Positions 28,721 through 37,841 are shown, numbered from the stretch's first letter. The stretch is 64,000 nucleotides of DNA from Cellulosimicrobium cellulans (GCF_007679345.1 NZ_VEGH01000007.1:186001-250000), one strand, 5' to 3'. Notes: generated by a model from the letters alone, not told the origin. A program made the numbers and translations.

Positions 28721-31700
28721 ATGGCATCAGGTGGCAGCAACGGGTCCGACTTCGTCCACCTGCACGTCCACTCCGAGTACTCGATGCTGGACGGCGCGGC
28801 GCGGGTCGGCGAGATGCTGGCCGAGGCCCAGCGCCTCGGCCAGACGGCGATGGCGATCACCGACCACGGGTACCTGTTCGGCGCGTTCGACTTCTACTCC
28901 CAGGCCCGCAAGCTCGGCATCAAGCCGATCATCGGCGTCGAGGCGTACGTCACCCCGGGCACGTCCCGGTTCGACCAGACGCGCGTCCGCTGGGGCGAGG
29001 CGCACCAGGCGTCCGACGACGTCTCCGCGCGCGGCGCCTACACGCACATGACGCTGCTGTCGCGCACCACGGAGGGCATGCACAACCTGTTCCGGATGGG
29101 GTCGCTGGCGTCCCTGGACGGTCAGATGGGCAAGTGGCCGCGCATGGACCGCGAGCTGCTGGAGACGTACTCCGAGGGCCTCATCGCGACGTCGGGCTGC
29201 CCGTCCAGCGAGGTGCAGACCCGGCTGCGGCTGGGCCACTGGGACGAGGCGGTGCGCGCGGCGGGCGAGCTGCAGGACATCTTCGGCAAGGAGAACTTCT
29301 TCGTCGAGGTGATGGACCACGGCCTGGAGATCGAGCGCCGGACCGTCAAGGACCTCATCCGCCTGGCCGAGCAGATCGGGGCGCCGCTCGTCGCCACCAA
29401 CGACCTGCACTACACGACCAAGGACGACGCGCACGCGCACGAGGTGCTGCTCGCCGTGCAGTCCGGGTCGACGCTCGACGAGCCGACCTACGACCAGGGC
29501 GGCTCCCGGTTCGCGTTCGGCGGCGACGGCTACTACGTGAAGTCCGCGGCCGAGATGCGCCGCACCTGGGCGGAGCTGCCGGAGGCCGTCGACAACACCG
29601 TGCTCATCGCCGAGCGGTGCGACGTCGAGTTCCCGACCGGTGCCAACTACATGCCGCGGTTCCCCGTCCCGGACGGCGAGGACGAGAACTCCTGGTTCAT
29701 CAAGGAGGTCGAGCGCGGCCTGCAGCGGAGGTACCACGGGTCGGTCCCGGACGACGTGCGCAAGCAGGCGGAGTACGAGACCGGCGTCATCGTGCAGCTC
29801 GGCTTCTCCGGCTACTTCCTCGTCGTCGCCGACTTCATCAAGTGGGCGCGCGAGCAGGGCATCCGCGTCGGGCCCGGGCGTGGCTCCGCGGCCGGCTCGA
29901 TGGCCTCCTACGCGATGGGCATCACCGAGCTCGACCCGCTGCGGCACGGGCTCATCTTCGAGCGGTTCCTCAACCCCGAGCGCGTGTCCTGGCCCGACGT
30001 CGACGTCGACTTCGACGAGCGCCGGCGCGGCGAGGTCATCCGGTACGTCACCGACAAGTACGGCGACGACCGCGTGGCGCAGATCGTCACCTACGGCACG
30101 ATCAAGGCCAAGCAGGCCCTCAAGGACTCCTCGCGCGTGCTGGGCTTCCCGTTCGCGATGGGGGAGAAGCTCACCAAGGCCATGCCGCCGCCCGTCATGG
30201 GCAAGGACATCCCGCTGTCCGGGATGTACGACCCGGAGCACCCCCGCTACGCGGAGGCCGAGGAGTTCCGCCAGGTCGTCGCCGCGGACCCCGAGGCGCA
30301 GCGCGTCCTGGAGACCGCCCGCGGCCTGGAGAACCTCAAGCGCCAGTGGGGCGTGCACGCCGCCGGCGTCATCATGTCCAGCGAGCCGCTGATCGACATC
30401 ATCCCGATCATGAAGCGGCCGCAGGACGGCGCGGTCATCACGCAGTTCGACTACCCGACGTCCGAGGGCCTCGGCCTGATCAAGATGGACTTCCTCGGGC
30501 TGCGGAACCTGACGATCCTCGACGACGCGCTGCGCAACATCACGATGAACGGCAAGCCGCCGATCGAGCTCGAGGACATCGAGCTCGACGACAAGCCGAC
30601 CTACGAGCTGCTCGCCCGGGGCGACACCCTCGGCGTGTTCCAGCTCGACGGCGGCCCCATGCGGTCCCTGCTGCGCCAGATGCGCCCGGACAACTTCGAG
30701 GACATCTCCGCGGTCATCGCCCTGTACCGGCCCGGGCCGATGGGCATGAACTCGCACACGAACTACGCCCTGCGCAAGAACGGCCTGCAGCCGATCACGC
30801 CGATCCACCCGGAGCTCGAGGAGCCCCTGGCGGAGGTCCTCGACGGCACCTACGGCCTCATCGTGTACCAGGAGCAGGTGCAGAAGGCCGCCCAGGTGCT
30901 CGCCGGCTACTCGCTCGGCCAGGCCGACCTGCTGCGCCGCGCGATGGGCAAGAAGAAGAAGGAGATCCTCGACAAGGAGTTCGTCCCCTTCGAGGCCGGC
31001 ATGAAGGAGCGCGGCTACTCCAAGCCCGCGATCCAGGCCGTGTGGGACACCCTGGTCCCGTTCGCCGGGTACGCCTTCAACAAGGCGCACTCCGCCGGGT
31101 ACGGCGTCGTCTCCTACTGGACCGCGTTCCTCAAGGCGAACTACCCGACCGAGTACATGGCGGGCCTGCTCACCTCGGTCGGTGACGACAAGGACAAGTC
31201 CGCGCTGTACCTCGGCGAGTGCCGCCGCATGGGCATCACGGTGCTCCCGCCGGACGTCAACTCCTCGTCGGCGCTGTTCACCGCCGTCGGCGACGACATC
31301 CGGTTCGGCCTCACCGCGGTCCGCAACGTCGGCGCCAACGTCGTCGAGGCGATCGTCCGCACCCGGGAGGAGAAGGGCGACTTCACGTCGTTCACCGACT
31401 TCCTCGACAAGGTCCCCGCCGTGGTCTGCAACAAGCGGACCATCGAGTCGCTGATCAAGGCCGGCGCGTTCGACTCGCTCGGCCACGCCCGCCGCGCGCT
31501 GCTCCTCGTGCACGAGCAGGCCGTCGAGTCCGTCATCGGCGTCAAGCGCAAGGAGGCGGAGGGTCAGTTCGACCTGTTCGCCGACCTCGGCACCGACGAC
31601 GGCCCCGGGTTCTCGGTGCAGGTGCCGGACGTCCCGGACTGGGACAAGAAGCAGCGCCTGCAGTTCGAGCGGGAGATGCTCGGGCTGTACGTCTCCGACC

Positions 31701-32299
31701 ACCCGCTGTCCGGCCTCGAGCACGTGCTGTCCGCCGCCGCCGACGTGTCGATCGCGACGCTCAACGCCGACGAGGCCCGCCCCGACGGGTCGACCGTCGT
31801 CGTGGCCGGCCTGATCACGTCGCTGCAGCGCAAGATGTCCAAGCAGGGCAACCCGTGGGCCGCCGTGACGCTGGAGGACATGGAGGGCTCCGTCGAGATC
31901 ATGTTCTTCGGCGAGACCTACCTGGCCTACTCGACCGTGCTCGCGGAGGACGCCGTCATCGTGGTCCGCGGGCGGGTGCGCCGCCGGGACGACGCCATGC
32001 AGCTCCAGGCGATGGAGGTGTCGCTGCCCGACCTGTCGGCCGTGGCCGACGCCCCCGTCGTGGTGACGCTGTCCGAGGCGCGGCTCACGCCGCCCGTCGT
32101 GGACCGGCTGCTCGAGGTGATGAAGACGCACCCCGGCATGACCGAGCTCCACCTCCGGGTGGCGAAGGCCAACGGCCGGCGGGCGCTGGTCGTGCCGAGC
32201 GACGGCTGGCGCGTCGAGCGGTCGCCCGCGCTGTACGGCGACCTCAAGGCGCTCCTGGGTCCGGGCTGCCTCCAGACGGCGACCCCGGTCCCGGTCTGA
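28721..32299 (+). CDS. dnaE: Replicative DNA polymerase III alpha subunit
   Basis: A 1192-residue DnaE1-type polymerase. The N-terminal PHP domain begins FVHLHVHSEYSMLDGAAR. The palm domain has the catalytic acidic motif PDVDVDFDERRRGEVIRY and the GPGRGSAAGS loop. Fingers (AMGKKKKEILDKEF), tandem HhH and OB-fold (VVVAGLITSLQRKMSKQG) regions follow. Length agrees with the family (about 1150-1200). An ATG three codons upstream (28712) is in frame, but AGGA at 28709-28712 and the -10 geometry point to 28721. No strong terminator follows immediately, but an inverted-repeat element lies 90 nt downstream. Confidence 0.97.
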   Translation: MASGGSNGSDFVHLHVHSEYSMLDGAARVGEMLAEAQRLGQTAMAITDHGYLFGAFDFYSQARKLGIKPIIGVEAYVTPGTSRFDQTRVRWGEAHQASDDVSARGAYTHMTLLSRTTEGMHNLFRMGSLASLDGQMGKWPRMDRELLETYSEGLIATSGCPSSEVQTRLRLGHWDEAVRAAGELQDIFGKENFFVEVMDHGLEIERRTVKDLIRLAEQIGAPLVATNDLHYTTKDDAHAHEVLLAVQSGSTLDEPTYDQGGSRFAFGGDGYYVKSAAEMRRTWAELPEAVDNTVLIAERCDVEFPTGANYMPRFPVPDGEDENSWFIKEVERGLQRRYHGSVPDDVRKQAEYETGVIVQLGFSGYFLVVADFIKWAREQGIRVGPGRGSAAGSMASYAMGITELDPLRHGLIFERFLNPERVSWPDVDVDFDERRRGEVIRYVTDKYGDDRVAQIVTYGTIKAKQALKDSSRVLGFPFAMGEKLTKAMPPPVMGKDIPLSGMYDPEHPRYAEAEEFRQVVAADPEAQRVLETARGLENLKRQWGVHAAGVIMSSEPLIDIIPIMKRPQDGAVITQFDYPTSEGLGLIKMDFLGLRNLTILDDALRNITMNGKPPIELEDIELDDKPTYELLARGDTLGVFQLDGGPMRSLLRQMRPDNFEDISAVIALYRPGPMGMNSHTNYALRKNGLQPITPIHPELEEPLAEVLDGTYGLIVYQEQVQKAAQVLAGYSLGQADLLRRAMGKKKKEILDKEFVPFEAGMKERGYSKPAIQAVWDTLVPFAGYAFNKAHSAGYGVVSYWTAFLKANYPTEYMAGLLTSVGDDKDKSALYLGECRRMGITVLPPDVNSSSALFTAVGDDIRFGLTAVRNVGANVVEAIVRTREEKGDFTSFTDFLDKVPAVVCNKRTIESLIKAGAFDSLGHARRALLLVHEQAVESVIGVKRKEAEGQFDLFADLGTDDGPGFSVQVPDVPDWDKKQRLQFEREMLGLYVSDHPLSGLEHVLSAAADVSIATLNADEARPDGSTVVVAGLITSLQRKMSKQGNPWAAVTLEDMEGSVEIMFFGETYLAYSTVLAEDAVIVVRGRVRRRDDAMQLQAMEVSLPDLSAVADAPVVVTLSEARLTPPVVDRLLEVMKTHPGMTELHLRVAKANGRRALVVPSDGWRVERSPALYGDLKALLGPGCLQTATPVPV

Positions 32300-32339
32300 C
32301 GCGGCGCGGCGCGGCGCCGCCCTGGCCGCGCCACGCCCG

Positions 32340-32393
32340 CCGCGCTCGCCTGCGCTCGCCGCGCTCGCCTGTTCGCCTGTTCGCCTGTTCGCC
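32340..32393. repeat. Short tandem repeat after dnaE
   Basis: Three perfect copies of tgttcgcc (32370-32377, 32378-32385, 32386-32393) preceded by diverged cgctcgcc copies from about 32342. The array abuts the inverted repeat that follows. Confidence 0.7.
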
Positions 32394-32455
32394 GAGTCTG
32401 CACGTCGCGTCTGTGTCGCGGCGTCGCCACGCAGACGCGACGTGAAGACTCGGCG
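32390..32455. repeat. Inverted-repeat element bounded by cgccgagtct / agactcggcg
   Basis: The arms 32390-32413 and 32432-32455 pair over 24 positions with a single G-A mismatch; the loop is 18 nt. The outer ten bases are identical to those of the element at 46920-46985, while the inner parts differ. It lies between dnaE and the ArsR gene and ends 38 nt before the latter. Confidence 0.8.
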
Positions 32456-32457
32456 TT

Positions 32458-32479
32458 GTTAACTCTTGCGTTATATAAC
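32458..32479 (+). promoter_or_regulatory. AT-rich palindromes at the arsR-type promoter
   Basis: GTTAAC (32458-32463) and GTTATATAAC (32470-32479), both perfect palindromes, stand out in a GC-rich setting 14-35 nt before the ATG. TATAAC inside the second could be the -10 box, so the protein encoded next may bind here and repress itself. Confidence 0.5.
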
Positions 32480-32492
32480 CCAGGATGGAAAC

Positions 32493-32885
32493 ATGCCGGG
32501 TGTGCAGGTGATGGATGCGTTGGGGGACCCGGTGCGGCGGCGGCTCGTGGAGCTGCTCGCCGACGGGTCGCGCCCCGCGGGCGAGCTCGCCGCGGCGGTC
32601 GGCGCCGAGTTCGGCATCAGCCAGCCCGCCGCGTCCCGGCACCTGCGCGTGCTGCGCGAGGCCGGACTGCTCATCGCCGAGCCCGACGGCGCCCGGCGGC
32701 TGTACGCCGTCCGGCCCGAGGCGCTCGACGACGTGCAGGCCTGGGTCGGCGGCGTCCGGCGGTTCTGGGACCAGCGGCTCGACGCGCTGGGCACCGAGGT
32801 CGCGCGCGGGCGCCGGGAGCGCGGCGGGGCGGGCCCGGCAGCCACCGGGCGACGTGACGGTCGAGGCGAGGGACGGGCCGGATGA
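32493..32885 (+). CDS. ArsR-family transcriptional regulator
   Basis: A 130-residue winged-helix regulator: DALGDPVRRRLVELLADGSRPAGELAA is the helix-turn-helix entry and ISQPAASRHLRVLREAGLL the recognition helix, followed by the wing EPDGARRLYAVRPE. No metal-binding Cys pair (CxC) is visible, so it belongs with the regulators paired with SRPBCC proteins. I chose the ATG at 32493, which has AGGATGGA upstream. The C-terminal ~30 residues are Arg/Gly-rich. The stop overlaps the next start as ATGA. Confidence 0.88.
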   Translation: MPGVQVMDALGDPVRRRLVELLADGSRPAGELAAAVGAEFGISQPAASRHLRVLREAGLLIAEPDGARRLYAVRPEALDDVQAWVGGVRRFWDQRLDALGTEVARGRRERGGAGPAATGRRDGRGEGRAG

Positions 32886-33475
32886 CGGGCACGGGAGAGG
32901 TGCGCGGCGGGGCCGCCGGCGCGGGCGGCGCGGCGGGCGCGGGCGGTGCGGGCGCGGACGGGTCGGCAGGCGCGAGCCCGCTCGGGGCGCTGCGGCTGGG
33001 CGGCGAGGCGTCGGTCACGTTCCGCCGGTCGTACCCCACGGACGCCGCGGACCTCTGGGACGCGGTGACGACGCCGGGGCGGCTGGCGCGCTGGCTCGGG
33101 CCGGTGCTCGGCGACCTGACGCCGGGCGGGTCGTACGAGGTCCGGATGGGCGCGGACGAACCGGACTCCGACCAGAACGCGACGGGCGTGGTGCGGTCGT
33201 GCGACCCGCCCCGGTCGTTCGCGGTCGAGTGGCGGTTCCCCGGCGAGGAGCCGAGCGAGGTCGAGGTCCGCGTCGAGGCGGGCGCGCCGGGGGAGGGCGC
33301 GGTGCTGGTGCTGGTGCACACCCGGCTCGAGGACGGTCAGGCGATCGGCTACGGCGCCGGCTGGCACACGTCCCTGGACCGGCTCGCCGACCACCTGGCG
33401 GGCGCCGCGGTCCGCGACTGGGACGCCCGCTTCACCGCCCTGCTGCCGGCCTACCGCGCCGCGGCGCTCCGTTGA
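32882..33475 (+). CDS. SRPBCC (AHSA1-like) domain protein
   Basis: A 197-residue protein. After a Gly/Ala-rich stretch of ~40 residues, an SRPBCC/AHSA1 fold follows: SVTFRRSYPTDAADLWDAVTTPGRLARWLG, PGGSYEVRMG, FAVEWRFPGEEPSEVEVRVE and the end helix GWHTSLDRLADHL. Such proteins bind hydrophobic ligands in a helix-grip pocket; ligands are mostly unknown. It is translationally coupled to the ArsR-type regulator, which probably controls both. Confidence 0.85.
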   Translation: MTGTGEVRGGAAGAGGAAGAGGAGADGSAGASPLGALRLGGEASVTFRRSYPTDAADLWDAVTTPGRLARWLGPVLGDLTPGGSYEVRMGADEPDSDQNATGVVRSCDPPRSFAVEWRFPGEEPSEVEVRVEAGAPGEGAVLVLVHTRLEDGQAIGYGAGWHTSLDRLADHLAGAAVRDWDARFTALLPAYRAAALR

Positions 33476-33494
33476 CCGCTCCCCGCGGGTCGGG

Positions 33495-33713
33495 TCAGCC
33501 GACCTCGGCGGAGTTCGATCCGCGGGGGTCGTCGACCTCGACCACGTCGCCCTTGCGCAGCTGACGGCCGCGGCGGGACTCGGGCTCGCCGTTGACCTTG
33601 ACCTCGCCCTCGTCCAGCAGCGTGCGGGCGTCGGCGCCGGAGTCGGCCAGGCCGGCCAGCTTGAGGAACTGCCCGAGGCGGATGGAGTCGTCGGAGATCG
33701 GCACGATGGTCAC
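33495..33713 (-). CDS. Small S4-domain RNA-binding protein
   Basis: A 72-residue protein made of one S4 domain: IRLGQFLKLAGLADSGADAR, LLDEGEVKVNGEPESRRGRQL and KGDVVEV. It resembles the YbcJ/YaaA-type stand-alone S4 proteins that bind structured RNA; its target is unknown. The GTG at 33713 is preceded by CAGGAT 6 nt away on this strand, suggesting a leaderless message divergent from hisD. It is convergent with the SRPBCC gene, with only 19 nt between stops. Confidence 0.88.
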   Translation of the reverse strand: MTIVPISDDSIRLGQFLKLAGLADSGADARTLLDEGEVKVNGEPESRRGRQLRKGDVVEVDDPRGSNSAEVG

Positions 33714-33719
33714 CGGCCC

Positions 33720-33725
33720 ATCCTG
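33720..33725 (-). promoter_or_regulatory. -10 box of the S4 gene
   Basis: CAGGAT on the minus strand ends exactly 6 nt before the GTG start at 33713, a leaderless geometry. Confidence 0.35.
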
Positions 33726-33765
33726 CCAGGGGCGGACGCGGGCGGCCCTTGTCCGCGGGCGCGAA

Positions 33766-33771
33766 TAGACT
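33766..33771 (+). promoter_or_regulatory. -10 box of hisD
   Basis: TAGACT ends exactly 6 nt before the hisD GTG, so the transcript would start at the start codon. Confidence 0.5.
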
Positions 33772-33777
33772 CGGGGG

Positions 33778-35100
33778 GTGATCTCCCGCATCGACCTGCG
33801 TGGTCGCACCCTGTCCCGCCGCGAGCTGCTCGAGGCGCTCCCGCGGCCCGAGCTGGACGTCGAGTCCGCCGCCGCGGCCGTCGAGCCGATCCTCGCGGAC
33901 GTCCGCGCCCGGGGTGCCGCCGCCCTGCGCGAGCTCGCGGAGCGGTTCGACGGCGTGCGGCCGGAGCACCTGCGGGTGCCCGCCGACGCGATCGCCGCCT
34001 CGGTGTCGGTGCTGGACGCCGACGTCCGGGCGGCGCTGGACGAGACCATCCGCCGGGTGCGCCAGGTGCACGCCGCGCAGCGGCCCGCCGACCACACCGT
34101 GCAGGTGGCGCCGGGCGCGCAGGTGCGGCAGCGGTGGATCCCGGTCCGCCGGGTCGGCCTGTACGTGCCCGGCGGCCTGGCCGTCTACCCGTCGTCGGTG
34201 ATCATGAACGTCGTCGCGGCGCAGGAGGCGGGCGTGGGCTCGCTCGCGGTCACCTCGCCGCCGCAGAAGGACAACGGCGGCCTGCCCGACCCGGTCGTGC
34301 TGGCGACGTGCGCCCTGCTCGGCGTCGACGAGGTGTACGCGGTCGGCGGCGCCCAGGCGATCGGCATGCTCGCGTACGGCGCGGCGGGGTCCGAGCCGTC
34401 GGACGGCGAGACGCTCTGCGAGCCGGTCGACGTCATCACCGGCCCCGGCAACGTCTACGTCGCGGCGGCGAAGCGCCTGGTCCGGGGCGCCGTCGGCATC
34501 GACGCCGAGGCCGGCCCGACCGAGATCGCCGTGCTCGCCGACGGCACCGCCGACGCCGACCACGTCGCCGCCGACCTGGTGTCCCAGGCGGAGCACGACC
34601 CGCTGGCGGCGTCCGTGCTCGTCACCACCTCGATCGAGCTCGCCGGCGCCGTGGAGTCCAAGCTGGTGCACCGGGTGCAGTCCACGCGGCACGCCGAGCG
34701 GGTCGCGCAGGCGCTGTCCGGGCCGCAGTCGGCGATCGTGCTGGTCGACGACCTCGACGCCGGCCTCGACGTGGTCAACGCCTACGGCGCCGAGCACCTG
34801 GAGATCCAGACGGCCGACGCCGCGGCGGTCGCCGAGCGGGTGACCAGCGCGGGCGCGATCTTCGTGGGCGCGTACTCGCCGGTGTCGCTCGGCGACTACA
34901 TGGCCGGGTCGAACCACGTGCTGCCCACGGGCGGCTGCGCGCACTTCTCGTCCGGTCTGGGCGTGCACTCGTTCGTGCGGGCGGTCCAGGTGGTGGAGTA
35001 CGACGCGGACGCGCTGCGGGAGGTCGCCGGGCGGATCGTGGCGCTCGCCGACGCCGAGGGGCTGCCCGCGCACGGCGAGGCCGTCCGCGCGCGCTTCTGA
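33778..35100 (+). CDS. hisD: Histidinol dehydrogenase
   Basis: A 440-residue zinc enzyme that performs the last two oxidations of histidine synthesis. Conserved segments are [68 protein letters not shown] and the late [23 protein letters not shown] with metal and substrate residues. It is separated from hisC by a lipoprotein and a minus-strand helicase gene, so it is a separate transcription unit from the hisC cluster. No ribosome site is apparent, in line with the leaderless -10 geometry. Confidence 0.96.
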   Translation: MISRIDLRGRTLSRRELLEALPRPELDVESAAAAVEPILADVRARGAAALRELAERFDGVRPEHLRVPADAIAASVSVLDADVRAALDETIRRVRQVHAAQRPADHTVQVAPGAQVRQRWIPVRRVGLYVPGGLAVYPSSVIMNVVAAQEAGVGSLAVTSPPQKDNGGLPDPVVLATCALLGVDEVYAVGGAQAIGMLAYGAAGSEPSDGETLCEPVDVITGPGNVYVAAAKRLVRGAVGIDAEAGPTEIAVLADGTADADHVAADLVSQAEHDPLAASVLVTTSIELAGAVESKLVHRVQSTRHAERVAQALSGPQSAIVLVDDLDAGLDVVNAYGAEHLEIQTADAAAVAERVTSAGAIFVGAYSPVSLGDYMAGSNHVLPTGGCAHFSSGLGVHSFVRAVQVVEYDADALREVAGRIVALADAEGLPAHGEAVRARF

Positions 35101-35153
35101 CGCGCGACCGCCGACGCGTTCCCGATCCTGGGCCGGATCGGCCCGACCGACGC

Positions 35154-35159
35154 TACTGT
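35154..35159 (+). promoter_or_regulatory. -10 box of the lipoprotein gene
   Basis: TACTGT ends exactly 6 nt before the GTG at 35166 (leaderless geometry). Confidence 0.4.
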
Positions 35160-35165
35160 CGGCCC

Positions 35166-35606
35166 GTGCGCACGCGATCTGGTCGGCTCGGCGTCGTCGC
35201 CCTCGCGCTCCTCGCCGGGGTGCTGACCGGGTGCGACGGCCCGGCCACGGAACCGTCCGACGCGGGCGCCGGTCGCGCGGCCACCGCCGACTCGGCACCG
35301 GAGGCGGACCACACGCCGGCGACCCGGGAGTCGCCCGACGCCCCGACGGACGAGCCGTCGGCCGCCGTGACTCCGGGCGCGGATCCGTCCGCGGGGCCCG
35401 CGCCCGCCGACGGCCCCACGCCGGGTCAGCCGTGCGAGCCCGGGTCGCACCGGGACTGCTCGGACGCGACCGGGAACGAGGGTGACCCGTATCGGATCAT
35501 CGCCGGGTACGCCGACTGCGTCGCCCGGTTCGGCCCGGAGCACGCGTACGGCCTGTGCACCGACCTGGACGGGGACGACCACGCGGGGTACGACGACGCG
35601 GGCTGA
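35166..35606 (+). CDS. Predicted lipoprotein, unknown function
   Basis: A 146-residue secreted protein. The N-terminal signal VRTRSGRLGVVALALLAG ends in the lipobox LTGC, with the lipidated Cys at about residue 24. A Thr/Pro/Ala/Asp-rich, probably disordered stretch of ~70 residues follows. The C-terminal ~50 residues have Cys in PCEPGSHRDCSD, ADCVARF and GLCTDLDG, which may form two disulfides. I do not recognise a family. The GTG fits the -10 box before it. Confidence 0.75.
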   Translation: MRTRSGRLGVVALALLAGVLTGCDGPATEPSDAGAGRAATADSAPEADHTPATRESPDAPTDEPSAAVTPGADPSAGPAPADGPTPGQPCEPGSHRDCSDATGNEGDPYRIIAGYADCVARFGPEHAYGLCTDLDGDDHAGYDDAG

Positions 35607-35615
35607 CAGCCCGCG
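35597..35615. terminator. Hairpin between convergent lipoprotein and recQ-type genes
   Basis: cgcgggc (35597-35603) pairs with gcccgcg (35609-35615) over a 5-nt loop that includes the lipoprotein stop. It is a possible bidirectional terminator. Confidence 0.4.
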
Positions 35616-35643
35616 GAGGTGAGACCCGGCCCGACGGCGCTGG

Positions 35644-37833
35644 TCAGCCCACGCCCAGCACGAACGGCAGCACCGCCGCGGCCCCCGCCTGGCGGAGCAG
35701 CCGCGCCGCGACGGTGAGCGTCCAGCCCGAGTCGGTCCGGTCGTCCACCAGCAGCACCGTGCGTCCGGGCAGCCCGGCCGCGGCGGCGGGCGCCAGGTCG
35801 AGCTCCAGCCGGCGCGCCACGGCCGCGAGCCGGTGCGCCGAGTTCACGTCGTGCCGGGTGGGCGGGCTGTCCGGGCGGGGGGCGACGGCGCCCACCAGCG
35901 GCACGCCGAGGTGCCGGGCGACGCCGGCGGCGAGGTGATCCACGAGCCCGGCACGCGTCGCGGACCGGACCACGACGACGCCCTCGGGCCGGTGCTCCGG
36001 CCGCCACGCGTCCAGGGTCGCGAGCACGGGGTCCCGCAGCGCGGGCGGGAGTCCCGCCGCCGGGTCGGGCTCCGCGCCGAACAGGTCCCGCAGCAGCCCG
36101 CCCCAGCCCACGGAGTCGAGGCGCGCCACGGCGCGGCCGGGCTCGGCGTTCTCCTCGGCGGGGATGCGCCCCCGGAGGTCGAGGCCCAGCGTGGCCATGC
36201 CGGTGGGCCACTGCCGCCGGGGGTCGACCGCGACGCCGGCCGCGGTGAGCAGGGCCTGCGCGCCCGCGACGTGCTCGGCGTCCGGGGCGACGCCGACGGC
36301 CGTCCCGGTGCACCGGTCGCACCGCCCGCACCGCCAGGCCTCGCCGGCGGGTCCGGCGAGCTCCGGGTCGTCGAGCGCCCGCCGCAGGTGCGCCATCCGG
36401 CAGCCCTCGGTGGTGACGTAGTCGACCATGAGCTGCTGCTCGGCCCTGCGGGTGGCGGTGACCCGGTCGTACCGCTCGGCGTCGTAGGACCACGGCTCGC
36501 CGGTGCCCTCCCAGCCGCCGCGGACCCGGCGCACCGCGCCGTCGACGTCGAGGACCTTGAGCATCTGCTCCAGCCGGGACCGGCGCAGCGAGACGTGCGT
36601 CTCCAGGGCCGCCGTCGACAGCGTGCCGCCCTCCCGCAGCGCCCGGAGGGCGGCCCGCACGTCGTCCTCGGGCGGGAACGCCGTCGAGGCGAACCACTCC
36701 CAGATCGCGCGGTCCTCCCGTCCGGGGAGCAGCACGGCCGTCGCGCGCCCGCCGACCGCCTCCGCGGCGCGGCCGGCACGACCGACCTGCTGGTAGTAGG
36801 CGATGGGGGAGGACGGCGCCCCGACGTGGATCACGTACCCCAGGTCCGGCTTGTCGAACCCCATGCCGAGCGCGGAGGTCGCGACCAGCGCCTTGACCCG
36901 GTTCGCGAGCAGGTCCGCCTCGGCCACCTCGCGCTCGGCCGGGTCGGTCTGGCCCGTGTAGGTCCGGACGTCGAGGCCGGCCGCGCGCAGGTGCTCCGTG
37001 ACCTGCTGCGCGGCGGCGATGGTGAGGCAGTAGACGATCCCGGAGCCCTCGAACGCCGGCAGGTTCTGCGCCAGCCACGCCAGCTGCGCGGCCGTGTCGG
37101 GCAGGCGCACGACGGACAGGTCGAGGCTGGACCGGTCGAGCGGTCCGCGCAGCACCAGGACGTCGTCGCGCACGGCGGTGCCGAGCTGCTCGGCGACGTC
37201 GGCCGTCACCCGGGCGTTGGCGGTCGCGGTCGTCGCGAGGACCGGGATGCCGGCGGGCAGCTCGCCCAGGAGCGTGCGGATCCGCCGGTAGTCGGGGCGG
37301 AAGTCGTGTCCCCAGTCGGAGATGCAGTGCGCCTCGTCGATGACGACGAGCCCGGCGTCGGCGGCCAGCCGCGGCAGCACCTCGTCGCGGAACTGGGGGT
37401 GGGTGAGCCGCTCGGGGGAGACGAGCAGGACGTCGACGTCGCCGGCGGCGATCTGCGCGTGCACGTCGTCCCACTCGGTGACGTTGGCGGAGTTGAGCGT
37501 CGCCGCCTTCACGCCGGCCCGCTGGGCGGACGCGACCTGGTTGCGCATGAGCGCGAGCAGGGGGGAGACCAGCACGGTGGGGCCGGCGCCGCGCGCCCGC
37601 AGCAGGGCGGTCGCGACGAAGTACACCGCGGACTTGCCCCACCCGGTGCGCTGCACGACGAGCGCGCGCCGGTGGTCGCTCACCAGCGCGTCGATCGCGC
37701 GCCACTGGTCGTCCCGCAGCCGGGCGTCGTCCCGCCCGACGAGCCGGCGCAGGACGGCCTCCGCCTCCTCGCGCAGGGCGGCGCGCTCGGCCGCGTCGGG
37801 TCCGGTCGGGGCGTTCTGGTCCACGGAAGTCAT
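35644..37833 (-). CDS. RecQ-type DNA helicase with C-terminal phosphoribosyltransferase-like domain
   Basis: A 729-residue protein. The helicase part has VVQRTGWGKSAVYFV (motif I), VVIDEAHCISDWGHDFRPDY (motif II), LATTATAN (motif III) and YYQQVGRAGR (motif VI). A zinc-binding segment with CRMAHLRRAL and CGRCDRC follows. The C-terminal ~200 residues contain GVVVVRSATRAGLVDHLAAGVA and, at the very end, VLLVDDRTDSGWTLTVAARL, which matches the PRPP-binding loop of type I phosphoribosyltransferases. It would unwind recombination intermediates; the role of the added domain is unknown. The ATG at 37833 lies 8 nt after TAGGGT on this strand. Divergent from hisC. Confidence 0.9.
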   Translation of the reverse strand: MTSVDQNAPTGPDAAERAALREEAEAVLRRLVGRDDARLRDDQWRAIDALVSDHRRALVVQRTGWGKSAVYFVATALLRARGAGPTVLVSPLLALMRNQVASAQRAGVKAATLNSANVTEWDDVHAQIAAGDVDVLLVSPERLTHPQFRDEVLPRLAADAGLVVIDEAHCISDWGHDFRPDYRRIRTLLGELPAGIPVLATTATANARVTADVAEQLGTAVRDDVLVLRGPLDRSSLDLSVVRLPDTAAQLAWLAQNLPAFEGSGIVYCLTIAAAQQVTEHLRAAGLDVRTYTGQTDPAEREVAEADLLANRVKALVATSALGMGFDKPDLGYVIHVGAPSSPIAYYQQVGRAGRAAEAVGGRATAVLLPGREDRAIWEWFASTAFPPEDDVRAALRALREGGTLSTAALETHVSLRRSRLEQMLKVLDVDGAVRRVRGGWEGTGEPWSYDAERYDRVTATRRAEQQLMVDYVTTEGCRMAHLRRALDDPELAGPAGEAWRCGRCDRCTGTAVGVAPDAEHVAGAQALLTAAGVAVDPRRQWPTGMATLGLDLRGRIPAEENAEPGRAVARLDSVGWGGLLRDLFGAEPDPAAGLPPALRDPVLATLDAWRPEHRPEGVVVVRSATRAGLVDHLAAGVARHLGVPLVGAVAPRPDSPPTRHDVNSAHRLAAVARRLELDLAPAAAAGLPGRTVLLVDDRTDSGWTLTVAARLLRQAGAAAVLPFVLGVG

Positions 37834-37841
37834 CGCCCCCG

